This document shows positions 58,901 to 64,000 of a stretch of 64,000 nucleotides of DNA, piece after piece. The first letter of the stretch is position 1. Each line of letters opens with the position of its first letter. Position numbers and translations under genes: made by a program. The notes under the pieces were generated by a model. That model searched no databases. It saw only the letters and a list, made by a program, of their open reading frames with translations, and was not told the origin of the DNA. Origin of the DNA: Saccharopolyspora gregorii (GTDB lineage: Bacteria > Actinomycetota > Actinomycetes > Mycobacteriales > Pseudonocardiaceae); assembly GCF_024734405.1 (NCBI RefSeq), contig NZ_CP059556.1, forward strand, positions 3,844,001 to 3,908,000. The letters run 5' to 3'.

Positions 58901-61900
58901 GCCGGACTCACGGTGGCCGGGCTCGTGGTGGCCGGGCTCGTGGTGGCCGGGCTCGTGGTGGCCGGGCTCGCAGCGGCCGGACTCGCGGTGTCGGCCGGTG
59001 CCTGGACGGCCGCGGCCGCCGGTTCCTCCTCCGCGGACACCCCGACGAGCGCGGCCAGCGCCGCCGGCTGGGTGCGCAGGAAGTGCGCCACCAGCCCGTC
59101 CACGTCGCGGACCTCGAAGAACAGCGTGCTGCCCACCCCGTCGAGCACCCGCCGCACCGCGTCGGTCAACTGCACCACCAGGATGGAGTCGATGCCGTAG
59201 CGGTCGAAGGACACGTCGGAGCGGATGTCGGAGACGGGCAGCTGCAGCGTCTCGGCGACCAGTCCCCGGAAGTAGTCGGCGGCGGCATCCCGCACTCTCC
59301 GCTCACCATCCACATCGGACGAACGAGTTTCCGCCGCCACTGCGGGGTTTTCGACCGGTTCGGGCGCGGCTGCCGAGCGCCCCGGTGCCGCGTCGGCCAG
59401 CACCCCGCGGAACGCGGAGCTCTCGCGCGGCTGGCGCACCACGCCGTCGCTCTCCGCCACGATCACCTGCTGGCCGAGGTCGTCGGCCCCCTCGGCGCCG
59501 ACGAACGCGCCGCGGAACCCGACCTCGGCCAGCAGCCGCGTCCAGTTCCGCGGGGACAGCCCGGGGGATCCGGCGATGCGCGGCGCCGGGTCGTCGTAGA
59601 GCCACCAGCCGTCCAGCAGCCCGAACGTGAGGTGGCTGAACACGATGTTGTCGGACAGCTCGTTGAGCAGCAGCACCCCGTTCGGCCGGGCCGCGGCCTT
59701 CGCGTTGCGCAGCGTGTTCCGGATGTTGCGGGTCGCGTGCAGCACGTTGGTGGCGATGACCACGTCGAACTGGCCGGGGTCGGTGTCCTGGCCGGCGAGC
59801 GGCTGCTCCGCGTTGAAGATCCGGCCGTCCAGGTAGGGCGCGATCGGGCCGTAGGTCTTCTTGGCGTGCAGCAGGAACGCCTTCGAGATGTCGGTGTAGC
59901 GGTAGGTCTCGACGTGCTCGGCCCACGGCCGCAACCGGCGGAACACGACGGCGCTGGTGCCGCCGGTACCGGCCCCGATCTCCAGGATGCGCAGCCGCGC
60001 GCCGGGGTCCTGCTCCAGCCGCCGCCGCAGGTAGTCGACGAGGGTGTCGGCGAGCACGTCGTTGAAGTGGTCGGCGACCGGGTTGTTCTTGTACACGGCC
60101 TCGACGAGGTGCAGCGAGGTGCCGGGGAACATCACGTCGGTGGCGGGGCGGCGCCCGGTGAGGACGTCCGGCAGCGCCCGCAGCGTGGTGTCCACCAGCA
60201 CCGCCTGGGCGCGCTTGGCGTCCTCGGCGAGCCAGCGGTCCTTGTCCCGGTCCCAGTTCGCCCAGGCCGCGTCCAGGTCGACGGGGCGGCCGTCGGTGCG
60301 GGCGTAGCGGCCGTCGCCGTCGTGGCGCAGGTGCCCGGATTCGGTGAGCACGGTGAGGCTGTGCTCCATCCACCGCTGGTAGCGGTCCTGCACGCCGCCG
60401 ACAGCGCGCCATTCGGCGGCGGTGGCGGCGCGGTCCTCGGCGAACAGCCCGAGCGAGCGCAGCAGCGCCCAGGTGATCCGCACCAGCGCGTCGTGCATCG
60501 ACCCGGCGTGCCCGTCGGCGCCCGCCCGCAGCCGCGCCACCTCGTCGCGCCGGTCGGGCCTGTCCTCGCGCAGGGCCTCGATCAGCGACGGGGTGGTGGC
60601 GGGCAGGTGGGTCAGCGCGTCCGCGGAGTAGCGGCCGTCGATGCTGCGGGTGTCGGTGGCCTTGAGCAGCGCCAGCTGCGGGTGCGGGGAGGCCAGCAGC
60701 GCGTCGAACGCGGCCATCCCCTCCTCGGGTTCGATGGAGCCGAGCCCGAGCTGCGCCATCCGCTGCCGGTAGCCGTCGGCGGTGACGATGCCGACGCCCG
60801 CCCAGTAGCCCCAGTTCAGCACCTTCACCGGGCAGCCCAGGCGCTCCTGGAGCGTTTCGGCGCAGGCGTCGGCGAAGGTGCAGCCCGCCGCGTAGTTCGC
60901 CTGGCCGGGCGCCTTGAAGAACGCCTGCATCGAGGAGAAGAACGCGGCGAACCGCAGCGGCTGACCCGCGAACACCTCGGCGAGGTTGACCGTCACGTCG
61001 GCCTTGGCGGCGAAGGTGGTGCGGAACCGCTCCTCGTCCATCCGGGCGAGGGTCTGGTCGCCGAGGACGATCGCCGAGTGCAGCACCCCGGTGATGGGGC
61101 CGTGCCTGCGCACGATCTCGTCGCGGGCGCGGGCGAGCGCGTCCCGGTCGGTGGCGTCGGCCCGCACGTAGTCGGGGCGCGGGCCGTGCGCGGCGAGTTC
61201 GTCCTGCTTGGCGGTGATCTCGGCGTCCTGCGGGCGGCGGCCGAGCCACACGACCTGCGTGCCGTGGTGGCGCAGCAGGTGCTCGGTCCACACCTGGCCG
61301 ATGCCGCCCGCGCCGCCGATGGCGACGACGACGCCGCCGGGCCGCGGGGGCGCGGCGGTGGTGCCGGGCGCGGGAACTTCGAGCAGGCGCTGGCGGTACC
61401 ACTCGCCGTGCCGGTGCGCGAGGGTTTCGCCGTTCGGGTCGGCAGGCAGCGCGCGCACCTCCGACCACGGCACCGGTCCGTCGAGGTCGGCGCCCCGGAC
61501 CTGCCAGTGCGGGTACTCCTTGGCGAGGGTGCCGAGGAGCCCGTGCACCCCGGCCTGCGCCGGATCGGATCCGGTGTCGCCGGGCAGCAGCCGCGCACGC
61601 CGGGTGAGCGCGGTGAGGCCGAGCCCTCGGGCGTCGGCGCCTCCGGCCAGCAGCGCCTTGACCAGGCGGAACAGCGCTACCGGTGCCTCCTCGGGCCGGT
61701 CGGTCGCCGGGGCGGTCCAGTACACGTGCTCGACCTCGGCGGGCAGCAGTCCGGTGAGCTGCTCGACGGTCGCGTCGGCGGGGACGTCGAGGACGGTGGC
61801 GCCCGGGTGGTGGCGGCGCAGCTCCGCCTGCTCCTCGGGGGTGCCACCGGCGAGCACCACCCGGGCCTGCGGCGCCGGCCAGAGCGGCGCGTCCTCGTCC

Positions 61901-64000
61901 GCGGGCAGCGCGTCCCAGGCCGGGGCGAGCAGCGTGGCGAGGGGTTCCTCCGCACCGGTCACCTGGCGGGAGGCGTAGCCGCGCAGGCTGGCGCTGAGCC
62001 GGCCGCCGTCGTCGTAGAGATCGATGTCCACTTTGGTCACGTCCCGGTCGGGGGCGGGCTCGTAGCCCGCGGTGTGGCGCAGGTGTGCCCACATGCGCGC
62101 GGTGGTGGGGGTGAAGAGGTCGACGTGCTCCAGCGCGAACGGCAGCGCGGGGGCGCCGCGGCGTTCGGCAAGCGCGCCGGTGGCGTCGCCGTGCAGGCCG
62201 ACGACGGCTTGGACGGCGCCGTCCAGCATCGCCGGGTGCAGCGCGAACTCGCCGGGATCACCGGTGTCCGCGGGCAGTTCCAGCCGGGCCAGCACCTCAC
62301 CGTCCCCTATGGACAGACCTTGCACGGCGCGCAGCCGGTCGCCGTGCCGGATGCCGACGGCCTCCAGCGCGTCGTGGCACTGCTGCCGGGTGAGGGTGCG
62401 GCGGGAGCAGCGGGCGCGCAGCACGTCGAGGGATTCCGGTTGCGCGGCGGCGGGTTCCGCGATGCGCCCCTGGGCGTGCACCTCGGTGCCGTCGCGCAGC
62501 ACCCGGAACGCGTCGCCGTCGAGGCGCACCGCCAGTTCCGCGCCGCCGTCGGCGACGGGGAACGGCGCGGGCCACACCACGTCGCGCAGCCGCAGCGGGG
62601 CGGTGCGGTCGCCGGTGATGGCGCGGTGCGCGAACTCCAGCGAGAGCACACCCGGCAGCACGGCCCGGCCGTTGACGTGGTGGTCGGCGAGGAAGAACTC
62701 GTCGCCGGTGAGCCGGGTGCAGTAGGCGGGGTTCACCGGGGCGGTGACCTCCGCGGTCCGGGCGGTGGCCTGCGCGCTCCGCGGTGCCACGGGCACGGCG
62801 ACGGCCCGCTCCGCCGGGGCGGTGGCGGCGGGTGCGCCGAAGCCCGTCGCGGCCGGCCGTTCGATCCAGTACCGCTGCCGCTCGAACGGGTAGGTCGGCA
62901 GCGGCATCTGGCGGCGCGCGGCGGACGGGAAGCTCGCGGAGAACCGGTCCACCTCGCCGCGCACGTACGCCCACGCGAGCCCCTGCGGGGCGAGCGCGCG
63001 GTCCCCGTCGGCGGGCCGCGGATCGGCGGCGGTCTCCCCCACCAGCACCTCGGTCCCGGCGGTCCCGTCGAGCCAGCCGCGCAACCGCTCGGCCAGCGCG
63101 GGCAGGTCGGCGGCGGTCGTGGCCAGCCGGTGCGGGAAGTGCGCGCGCCCGGCGGCGAGGCTGTGCGCGACGGCTCCGGCCGGCAGGCCCGGCTCCCGGT
63201 CGAGGTGTGCGAGCAGCCGCCGCACCACCTCGCGCAGCGCGGTCGGAGTGCGCGCCGAGAGCAGGAACGCGTGCTCGCCGGGGGTGACGGCGACCGGTGC
63301 GCCGCGGTGCTCCTCCAGCACCACGTGCGCGTTGGTGCCGCTGGCGCCGAACGAGCTCACCGCGGCGCGGCGCGGCCCTGACGGGGGTTCCGGCCAGTCG
63401 CGGGTGTGCCGGTCGATGCGGAACGGGCCGCCGTCGAGGGCGAGCGCCGCGTTCGGCTCGCCGAAGCCGGGCCAGCCGGGGATCCGCCGGTGCCGCAGCG
63501 CCAGCAGCGACTTCAGCACCCCGGCGATCCCGGCGGCGAACTGGGTGTGGCCCAGGTTGTTCTTGATGGTGCCCAGCGAGGCCGATCCGGCGGGGGCGCC
63601 GGCGAAGGCGCGGGTGAGCGCGCGGAACTCGATGGGGTCGCCGAGCTGGGTGCCGGTACCGTGCGCCTCCACCAGCTGGATGCCGCCGGGTTCGATCCCG
63701 GCCTCGGCGTGCACCTCGCGCAGCAGCCGCTCCTGGGAGGCGGCGCTGGGCGCGGTGAGGCCGTTGGTGGTGCCGTCCTGGTTGATGCCGGTGGCGCGGA
63801 TCAGCCCGTACACGTGGTCGCCGTCGCGTTCGGCGTCGGCGAGCCGCTTCAGCAGCACCGCGCCCGCGCCCTCCCCGGGCACGAACCCGTCGGCGCGGGC
63901 GTCGAAGCCGTGGCAGCGCCCGGTCGGCGACAGCATCCCGGCGCGGCTCGCCGAGCGGTACAGCCGCGGCGTCGTCTGCACGAACACGCCACCGGAGATC
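43960..64000 (-). CDS. Trans-AT polyketide synthase megasynthase (5' partial)
   Basis: This frame is open to the right edge, which cuts inside KS1; at least 6,675 residues are visible. Approximate residues counted from 63987: KS1 (to 228), DH1 420-675, KR1 760-1110, cMT1 1180-1505, ACP1 1565-1640; KS2 1730-2167, KR2 2480-2840, cMT2 2880-3235, ACP2 3265-3340; KS3 3410-3827, ACP3 3985-4065; KS4 4172-4583, DH4 4755-5008, KR4 5050-5480, ACP4a 5490-5575, ACP4b 5595-5670; KS5 5715-6150, DH5 6340-6620, C-terminal docking helix. KS2-KS5 have intact Cys-His-His sets. Both methyltransferases show LEIGAGTGGT. No AT lies after any KS. ACP4a lacks its carrier Ser and DH4/DH5 are atypical. Confidence 0.95.
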   Translation of the reverse strand, partial: ISGGVFVQTTPRLYRSASRAGMLSPTGRCHGFDARADGFVPGEGAGAVLLKRLADAERDGDHVYGLIRATGINQDGTTNGLTAPSAASQERLLREVHAEAGIEPGGIQLVEAHGTGTQLGDPIEFRALTRAFAGAPAGSASLGTIKNNLGHTQFAAGIAGVLKSLLALRHRRIPGWPGFGEPNAALALDGGPFRIDRHTRDWPEPPSGPRRAAVSSFGASGTNAHVVLEEHRGAPVAVTPGEHAFLLSARTPTALREVVRRLLAHLDREPGLPAGAVAHSLAAGRAHFPHRLATTAADLPALAERLRGWLDGTAGTEVLVGETAADPRPADGDRALAPQGLAWAYVRGEVDRFSASFPSAARRQMPLPTYPFERQRYWIERPAATGFGAPAATAPAERAVAVPVAPRSAQATARTAEVTAPVNPAYCTRLTGDEFFLADHHVNGRAVLPGVLSLEFAHRAITGDRTAPLRLRDVVWPAPFPVADGGAELAVRLDGDAFRVLRDGTEVHAQGRIAEPAAAQPESLDVLRARCSRRTLTRQQCHDALEAVGIRHGDRLRAVQGLSIGDGEVLARLELPADTGDPGEFALHPAMLDGAVQAVVGLHGDATGALAERRGAPALPFALEHVDLFTPTTARMWAHLRHTAGYEPAPDRDVTKVDIDLYDDGGRLSASLRGYASRQVTGAEEPLATLLAPAWDALPADEDAPLWPAPQARVVLAGGTPEEQAELRRHHPGATVLDVPADATVEQLTGLLPAEVEHVYWTAPATDRPEEAPVALFRLVKALLAGGADARGLGLTALTRRARLLPGDTGSDPAQAGVHGLLGTLAKEYPHWQVRGADLDGPVPWSEVRALPADPNGETLAHRHGEWYRQRLLEVPAPGTTAAPPRPGGVVVAIGGAGGIGQVWTEHLLRHHGTQVVWLGRRPQDAEITAKQDELAAHGPRPDYVRADATDRDALARARDEIVRRHGPITGVLHSAIVLGDQTLARMDEERFRTTFAAKADVTVNLAEVFAGQPLRFAAFFSSMQAFFKAPGQANYAAGCTFADACAETLQERLGCPVKVLNWGYWAGVGIVTADGYRQRMAQLGLGSIEPEEGMAAFDALLASPHPQLALLKATDTRSIDGRYSADALTHLPATTPSLIEALREDRPDRRDEVARLRAGADGHAGSMHDALVRITWALLRSLGLFAEDRAATAAEWRAVGGVQDRYQRWMEHSLTVLTESGHLRHDGDGRYARTDGRPVDLDAAWANWDRDKDRWLAEDAKRAQAVLVDTTLRALPDVLTGRRPATDVMFPGTSLHLVEAVYKNNPVADHFNDVLADTLVDYLRRRLEQDPGARLRILEIGAGTGGTSAVVFRRLRPWAEHVETYRYTDISKAFLLHAKKTYGPIAPYLDGRIFNAEQPLAGQDTDPGQFDVVIATNVLHATRNIRNTLRNAKAAARPNGVLLLNELSDNIVFSHLTFGLLDGWWLYDDPAPRIAGSPGLSPRNWTRLLAEVGFRGAFVGAEGADDLGQQVIVAESDGVVRQPRESSAFRGVLADAAPGRSAAAPEPVENPAVAAETRSSDVDGERRVRDAAADYFRGLVAETLQLPVSDIRSDVSFDRYGIDSILVVQLTDAVRRVLDGVGSTLFFEVRDVDGLVAHFLRTQPAALAALVGVSAEEEPAAAAVQAPADTASPAAASPATTSPATTSPATTSPATVSPAAATSGTASPATATSPVVTSLAAAPAAAEPVPAEHGTAIAVVGMAGRYPGARDLDEFWANLLAGRDGITEIPVDRWDHDRYFDERPGVPGKTYAKWGGFLDGVDEFDPLFFGISPKAASTMDPQERLFLQTAYSALEDAGYTRDALRAAARARVGADAGDVGVFVGAMYSEYQLHGAERTALGDPVVVPGSLASIANHVSYFFDAGGPSIAVDTMCASSLTAIHLAIAALERGECGVALAGGVNLSLHPSKYLMIGESRFAASDGRCRSFGEGGDGYVPGEGVGAVLLRPLADALADGDRVLGVIRGSAVNHGGHTHGFTVPNPNAQAAVIRRAWRESDVDPRRIGYLEAHGTGTSLGDPIEIAGLSAAFAEFTDDREFCAIGSAKSNIGHLESAAGIAGLSKLLLQLRHGTLVPSLHAERTNPDIDFPRTPFVLQREAAPWERDGDAPRLAGLSAFGAGGANAHLIVEEHLAPEPAPRAVEPVVVVLSAADPERLRESAGRLRDALRAGEWSDADLADLAYTLQVGRETMRARFAVVVRDLHSLIEALDTCARGGMPPGGHVRDGETGAAQGFLADEDFQETVLRWVRRGKLAPLAEAWAGGLPVDWARLHADGPRPRKVGLPGYPFAREKYWYTDGLGELPANPVVRAEVGSAQNQSQSRSRALPAAATGAEVTAPNSAAPNSAAPNSATPNSATPSSATPNSATPSSAIPPAKPHEIPAGDLTLHPAWEPARLLRGKPFPARDARLIAIGLDAAELAALREQHPRLVELAADDADRISTPVDHVIMRFPTRIAADAAGQIAEQRTATRRLFRVLRAITALGLDDEPLGLTLLTRDAFDPEGTGTADPAQAGLHGLLGGLAKEQPHWRLRAVDLADGEPFVPAEVFALPADRRAHPFARRGGQYLRRQLLPVADVPAPAEPVLRRGGVYVLIGGAGDLGVMLTEYLLRTHDARVVWVGRRAEDDSIRAKAAQVAAGGRAPEYLSADAADPAALAGMRDEVLRRHGRIDGVVHLAMVFSHTPLAEMTESELDATLGAKVDPCVHFADVFAGHRLDFLLLISSLVSFIRNANQAHYSAACAFEDARAAELRKALGFPVKVVNWGYWGNVPDELLRDVTAMGLAPIDAATAMGAIERLLAGPLDQIGFMRLGRPLPVEGALTGEVLEQHPASPIGTVEPAPVALPAALAEHHAGPVPGEVDAALSRCVAAELRAAGLDPAGDLVARQALDARFDGWLTATLRTLTEHGLIDAAGNWVPGTEDAAAARADWQREAPRWAELNADLRAPLRLLERTLPALGDVLRGRTTATDVLFPQGSFDLVAGVYRDNRVAEHFNAVLAEQVVAHLRARLAADPATPLRVLEIGAGTGGTTGPVLDAVERSGIRLAEYCYTDLSQAFLHNAQDTFGPGRDFLGYRLFDAATAPQEQGLDTGAYDVVIAANVLHATENIRPALRHAKALLRGGGLLALNEISGFYLVNHLTFGLLDGWWLYDDAELRAPGSPALSPESWRRVLHQEGFTGLAHPAADALALGQQIVVAHSDGLARGPREVRPAVPAPAAAAPPVVERSATTVIDVVLAALAEALRMPAERIGLEQAFADYGLDSIVGAKFVQRLNEELGVDLLTTVIFDHRSVSQLAEHIAAEHAPELPARSEPAASAPEPAVRAAEPAAAADLAARAAGSAAAAASAPHAATTPASAPHAAAPETIRAAPAPRSGGAREPIAIVGISGRFAGSPDLDALWGHLAAGDDLVGPIERWDLSDVDDLDCRAGSFLDGIDEFDASFFNLTGIEATYTDPQQRLLLEQAWAALENAGHASAELSGRRCGVYVGCTGGDYADRFDEAPPAQAAWGNAPSVVPGRVAYHLNLHGPAIAVDTACSSSLVAVHLACQGLWAGETELALAGGVSVTTTPGTQLAAGRGGMLSPTGRCHTFDAAADGFVPGEGVGVVVLRRLSDALADGDHVHAVIRGSAVNQDGATNGITAPSALSQERLIRQVHEDFGIDPAEIGVIEAHGTGTQLGDPLECQALSAAFAGAPGPIALGSIKTNLGHTTSAAGVAGLLKLVLSLRHRQIPASLHFHELNPAIRLDGGPFRVNTELRPWLPNSRGRRTAGLSGFGFSGTNGHLVVEDVPAPTRGDAGGTHLFVLSAPQQAPLRQRVADLRAHLELAPEAVLGDVARTLAQGRDHFAHRVAFVAADRESLLRQLAAWLNGAPVAGDPGHEAVRERYLSGAAVDFAPLFAGLDVRRTPLPAYPFQRKSYWASGEPPKRASRGTAAAAPTPATARPALDEASLRYLVGERVLGELSRVLMMEPDEIDPQASFSDFGVDSILSVKLVRAVNAALGVDLPSTALFEHSSLERLVAHLLDAHAVALRDSLAESEEHALNSLPANGFDVSAAESEVAGRTNGSAGNGSSSNGHGTGGFAGNGTCSNGHGTNGAAPSGTSPNGHDAGGVVENGAADGPRPAKSTSDSAGNPQQDEPIAVIGLAARFAQSPDAEALWRHLAAGDDLVGDVTRWDLTAELGPDGARQQGSFVEDADRFDAWFFRMSGKEAACTDPQQRLFLEECWHALEDAGHAGERLDGSGCGVYVGGPPSDYQQLLGDDAPPQALWGNISSVIASRISYFLDLQGPAISVDTACSSSLVAIHQACQDLRQRNTSMALAGGVFVQSTPIFYRSAVRANMLSTRGRCHTFDSRADGFVPGEGAGVVVLKRLSDALRDGDHVRGVIRGSGVNQDGTTNGLTAPSAGSQERLLRRVYERTGIDPASVQLVEAHGTGTPLGDPIEFAALRAVFGDAPAAGTALGSIKTNVGHTQFAAGVAGVLKALLALEHEKLPPTLHFDEVNPEIRLDGGPFYVNTELRPWLKPATGPRRAAVSSFGAAGTNVHAVLEQAPPRPAGHAERPAWLVVLSGQDEEVRRSQVERLLAHAEQHPELDLGDVSYSLATGRRHCAHRWAAVVADRAQLISALREWLRAGTAEQVVTGTTADGHRRRDPAGPARVDGLLRDGSRPALIELAEFFAQGLDFRFAPLFADGGFRITPLPPYPFAGERYWPGTSRVARSPLAGDAVELTGREFFLADHRVRSVPVLPGVAYLESAVQAARAAGVEHPRLRNVVWSRPLQVAEPVRLRTALREQGGGHTFEISTAAGKHGQGLVEAGPAEPGGHLDVAALRAACARRVEHTEFYAHFDRMGIGYGPAFRGVQELHVGDGLVVARLRLPHAARDGAGWALHPAMLDAAVQATLGLSLTGSGEVAAALPFVLEDVRVHAPSPSAGYAVVRPAAADGGGAVRRMDVELCDEDGAVCVRLLGFTARVLPAEDAGTAGAAENSGTTDATGMADATGMDDATGMAEATGIAGASGIGDSADPAERGNPAATPEPTLVHVGWRPEPATATTGAPARREVLLAGAGVDPRALQDQLGVRCAALPHADDLAERFTAQAESVLARLRAAISALRDGPVLLQVVVPAAGAGRISAALAGLLRTARLEHPKLRTQLVEVATPLGVADLAALLRAEAATDAVVVRRDGEHREVPRWSALDDAPEVAPWRAGGTYLITGGAGGLGATFARAIAARAPGARLVLAGRSAQGPAELLRELADAGAHPSYRPLDVADRAQVERCVRGVLAEHGALHGVLHLAGVLRDGYLARKDPAEVREVLAAKATGFANLDAATAEVDLEVFCGFSSLSAFGNAGQGDYAAANAFLDAYAGHREELRARGARRGRTLVVGWPLWATGGMGVDDATAARMRAEVGMVPMRPEQGVTALHRAWGSGEPHVLAICGDRARIEATLLSGPETVAAERDPDRASLLAELVGHAAAVLGVRADEIDPDVELADYGFDRVSLTALAGRVEAAHGGTVAPKSFIERPTLGAVVDHLLEDHEFGSLNPPARREPDAPADTGGTVRKALVWELIERVAVLLDVPAKRITADAELTRFGFDSLTLTGFADELNAAYGLSLAPTLFFEHPTLGEVADHLLAEHAEQVAPAPEPAPAPRPEPEPAREPAPAPEPEPAPLAESAATARPVPEPIAVIGMSGRFPMADDLDRYWENLRDGRDCTGEVPADRWDWREHYGDPIKDPNSTNVLAGGFMDGVGDFDPFFFDISPKEAELMDPQQRLLLLHVWKALEDAGYSAADVAGTDTALIAGTTSTGYSTLVTRYQPMIEGYDITGAAPSMGPNRMSYFLDLNGPSEPVDTACSSALVAMHRAVQALRDGKSALAIAGGVNTMVSVDGHISISKAGMLSPDGKCKTFGADADGYARGEGVGFLVLKRLSDAERDGDHIHGLIRATAENHGGRGNSLTAPNPKAQAALLRAAYTEAGIDPRTVGYIEAHGTGTKLGDPVEVNGLKAAFRTLYADAGAEVAEPHCGVGSVKTNIGHLELAAGAAGVIKVLLQLRHRRLVQGVRCAEANPYVDLDGSPFYLVREGQDWVAPRDADGRDLPRRAGVSSFGFGGVNAHVVLEEYVPRPAAEQPPTGPLPVVLSASHPEVLRRYAADWLAALDGRTDAELPSVAFTSQTGRTPMRDRLAVLASTVAELRDGIAAWLRGETRPNVHTGQVARGAEPPEAPVESGDPTTMSEVDLDRLVRLWVEGAEIDWARLHTGPRPRRTPLPTYPFRLRRYWMDTTRPAAGAPRRLHPLVHANTSDLAEHRYTSRFTGREFFLDDHRVRDEVMAVVSGWRPGTDAAAGGAAAVPVLPAVAHLELARAAAARSTGEELGWTVRLASWLRPLTVRDETEVHVALTARADDGADYEVYAADGAGERTTFARGQLRRRPQDPAQRLDLVALRADCDGPVLDADACYQRYHGFGMDYGPALRAVESLHTGSRRAVARLVLPAAARDAAFVLNPSLLDCALQATAGLFLDQGDAAGAALPYALRELEVLRPTPETGWAVVRFAEDDHGGEVRRIDLDVCDDDGEVCVRLRGFSVRRVGAATSDAATSDVGTPDAGTPDTGTAEVPQDEDAHLLDLIEAIGRRSLSADEFKRSLA
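44070..44135. repeat. 15-bp tandem repeat in PKS C-terminal linker
   Basis: About four in-frame units of 5 codons encode TSDAA/TSDVG/TPDAG/TPDTG between DH5 and the C-terminal docking helix. The region is low-complexity and acidic, probably flexible. Confidence 0.7.
48832..48930. repeat. 18-bp tandem repeat between DH4 and KR4
   Basis: Units of six codons encode ATGMAD, ATGMDD, ATGMAE, ATGIAG and ASGIGD, based on a GTGGCGTCGGCCATCCCC-like DNA unit on the plus strand. It lies in the linker before the KR structural subdomain. Confidence 0.7.
56768..56880. repeat. 15-bp tandem repeat after KS2
   Basis: About seven in-frame units, nearly identical in DNA (GAGTTCGGGGTGGCG-like on the plus strand), encode repeats of SAAPN, SATPN and SATPS. 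They form a flexible linker between the post-KS2 region and KR2. Confidence 0.8.
58870..58985. repeat. 15-bp tandem repeat between ACP1 and KS2
   Basis: Three perfect copies and further degenerate copies of GCCGGGCTCGTGGTG (plus strand) encode SPATT, SPATV and SPAAA repeats. It is the inter-module linker of the polyketide synthase. Confidence 0.8.

Noticed and set aside
56768-58985. CRISPR-like array from regularly repeated short units
   Set aside because: The 15-bp units are directly adjacent with no unique spacers and keep the PKS reading frame; they are coding minisatellites.
44032-63381. A 6,449-codon open frame on the plus strand opposite the polyketide synthase
   Set aside because: It is a mirror of the high-GC codon pattern on the minus strand. 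Its translation is low-complexity Arg/Gly/His/Val with no domain, while the minus strand gives clear KS, DH, KR, MT and ACP domains.
43960-64000. Integral AT domains in the PKS modules
   Set aside because: The stretches after each KS contain only the short post-KS linker with the PxYPFxRxxYW-type end. No GHSxGE or GAFH/YASH motif occurs in either synthase.

Overview
The window is 64 kb of very GC-rich DNA. Its codon use, many GTG starts, ESX-type secretion accessory genes, an IdeR-type iron box and an AfsR-like SARP regulator point to a filamentous actinomycete, probably in the Pseudonocardiales (Saccharopolyspora-like). The genus is an inference; there is no rRNA in the window to test it.

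Left third (1-22.3 kb): small transcription units of accessory metabolism. An HSL-type esterase and an SDR dehydrogenase (246-2293) and a cytochrome P450 (2395-3600) are each preceded by the same CAGTC-N4-GACTG palindrome. A minus-strand ESX accessory trio (EspG-like, EspC-like, WXG/PPE-like; 3648-5986) lies next to a large AfsR/SARP regulator (6071-8953). Then come an iron-box-controlled siderophore-type acetyltransferase, a cation diffusion facilitator, CorA, and an alpha/beta-hydrolase pseudogene whose centre is replaced by palindromic repeat DNA (11844-12770). A FAD monooxygenase and a GNAT protein follow. A catabolic set at 15485-22341 comprises an amine oxidase, flavin reductase, FMN monooxygenase, hydratase, MFS transporter and IclR regulator. 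Repeated GTTC-N7-GAAC boxes in front of three of its promoters suggest one IclR regulon.

Middle (22.4-31.9 kb): a membrane-anchored Hsp70-like protein with a carbohydrate-binding-like outer domain; a cluster of 51-bp palindromic repeats; a TetR regulator divergent from a luciferase-like oxidoreductase, with matching CGGAAC-N3-GTTCCG operators; a BtuFCD-type ABC importer behind a cobalamin riboswitch; and a SNF2-family helicase.

Right half (31.9-64 kb, all minus strand, running off the right edge): a trans-acyltransferase type I polyketide synthase cluster. The first visible protein (more than 6,675 residues) and the second (2,003 residues) contain six KS domains and no AT domain. The malonyl-CoA AT is supplied by a separate AT-PfaD (enoyl reductase) fusion. 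The visible order is KS1-DH-KR-cMT-ACP / KS2-KR-cMT-ACP / KS3-ACP / KS4-DH-KR-ACP(degenerate)-ACP / KS5-DH // ACP / KS6-DH-KR-ACP-TE. Downstream are a CurA-type reductase, a small-molecule methyltransferase and a second P450, which would tailor the chain released by the thioesterase. This cluster is the most likely source of new chemistry; its loading end lies outside the window.
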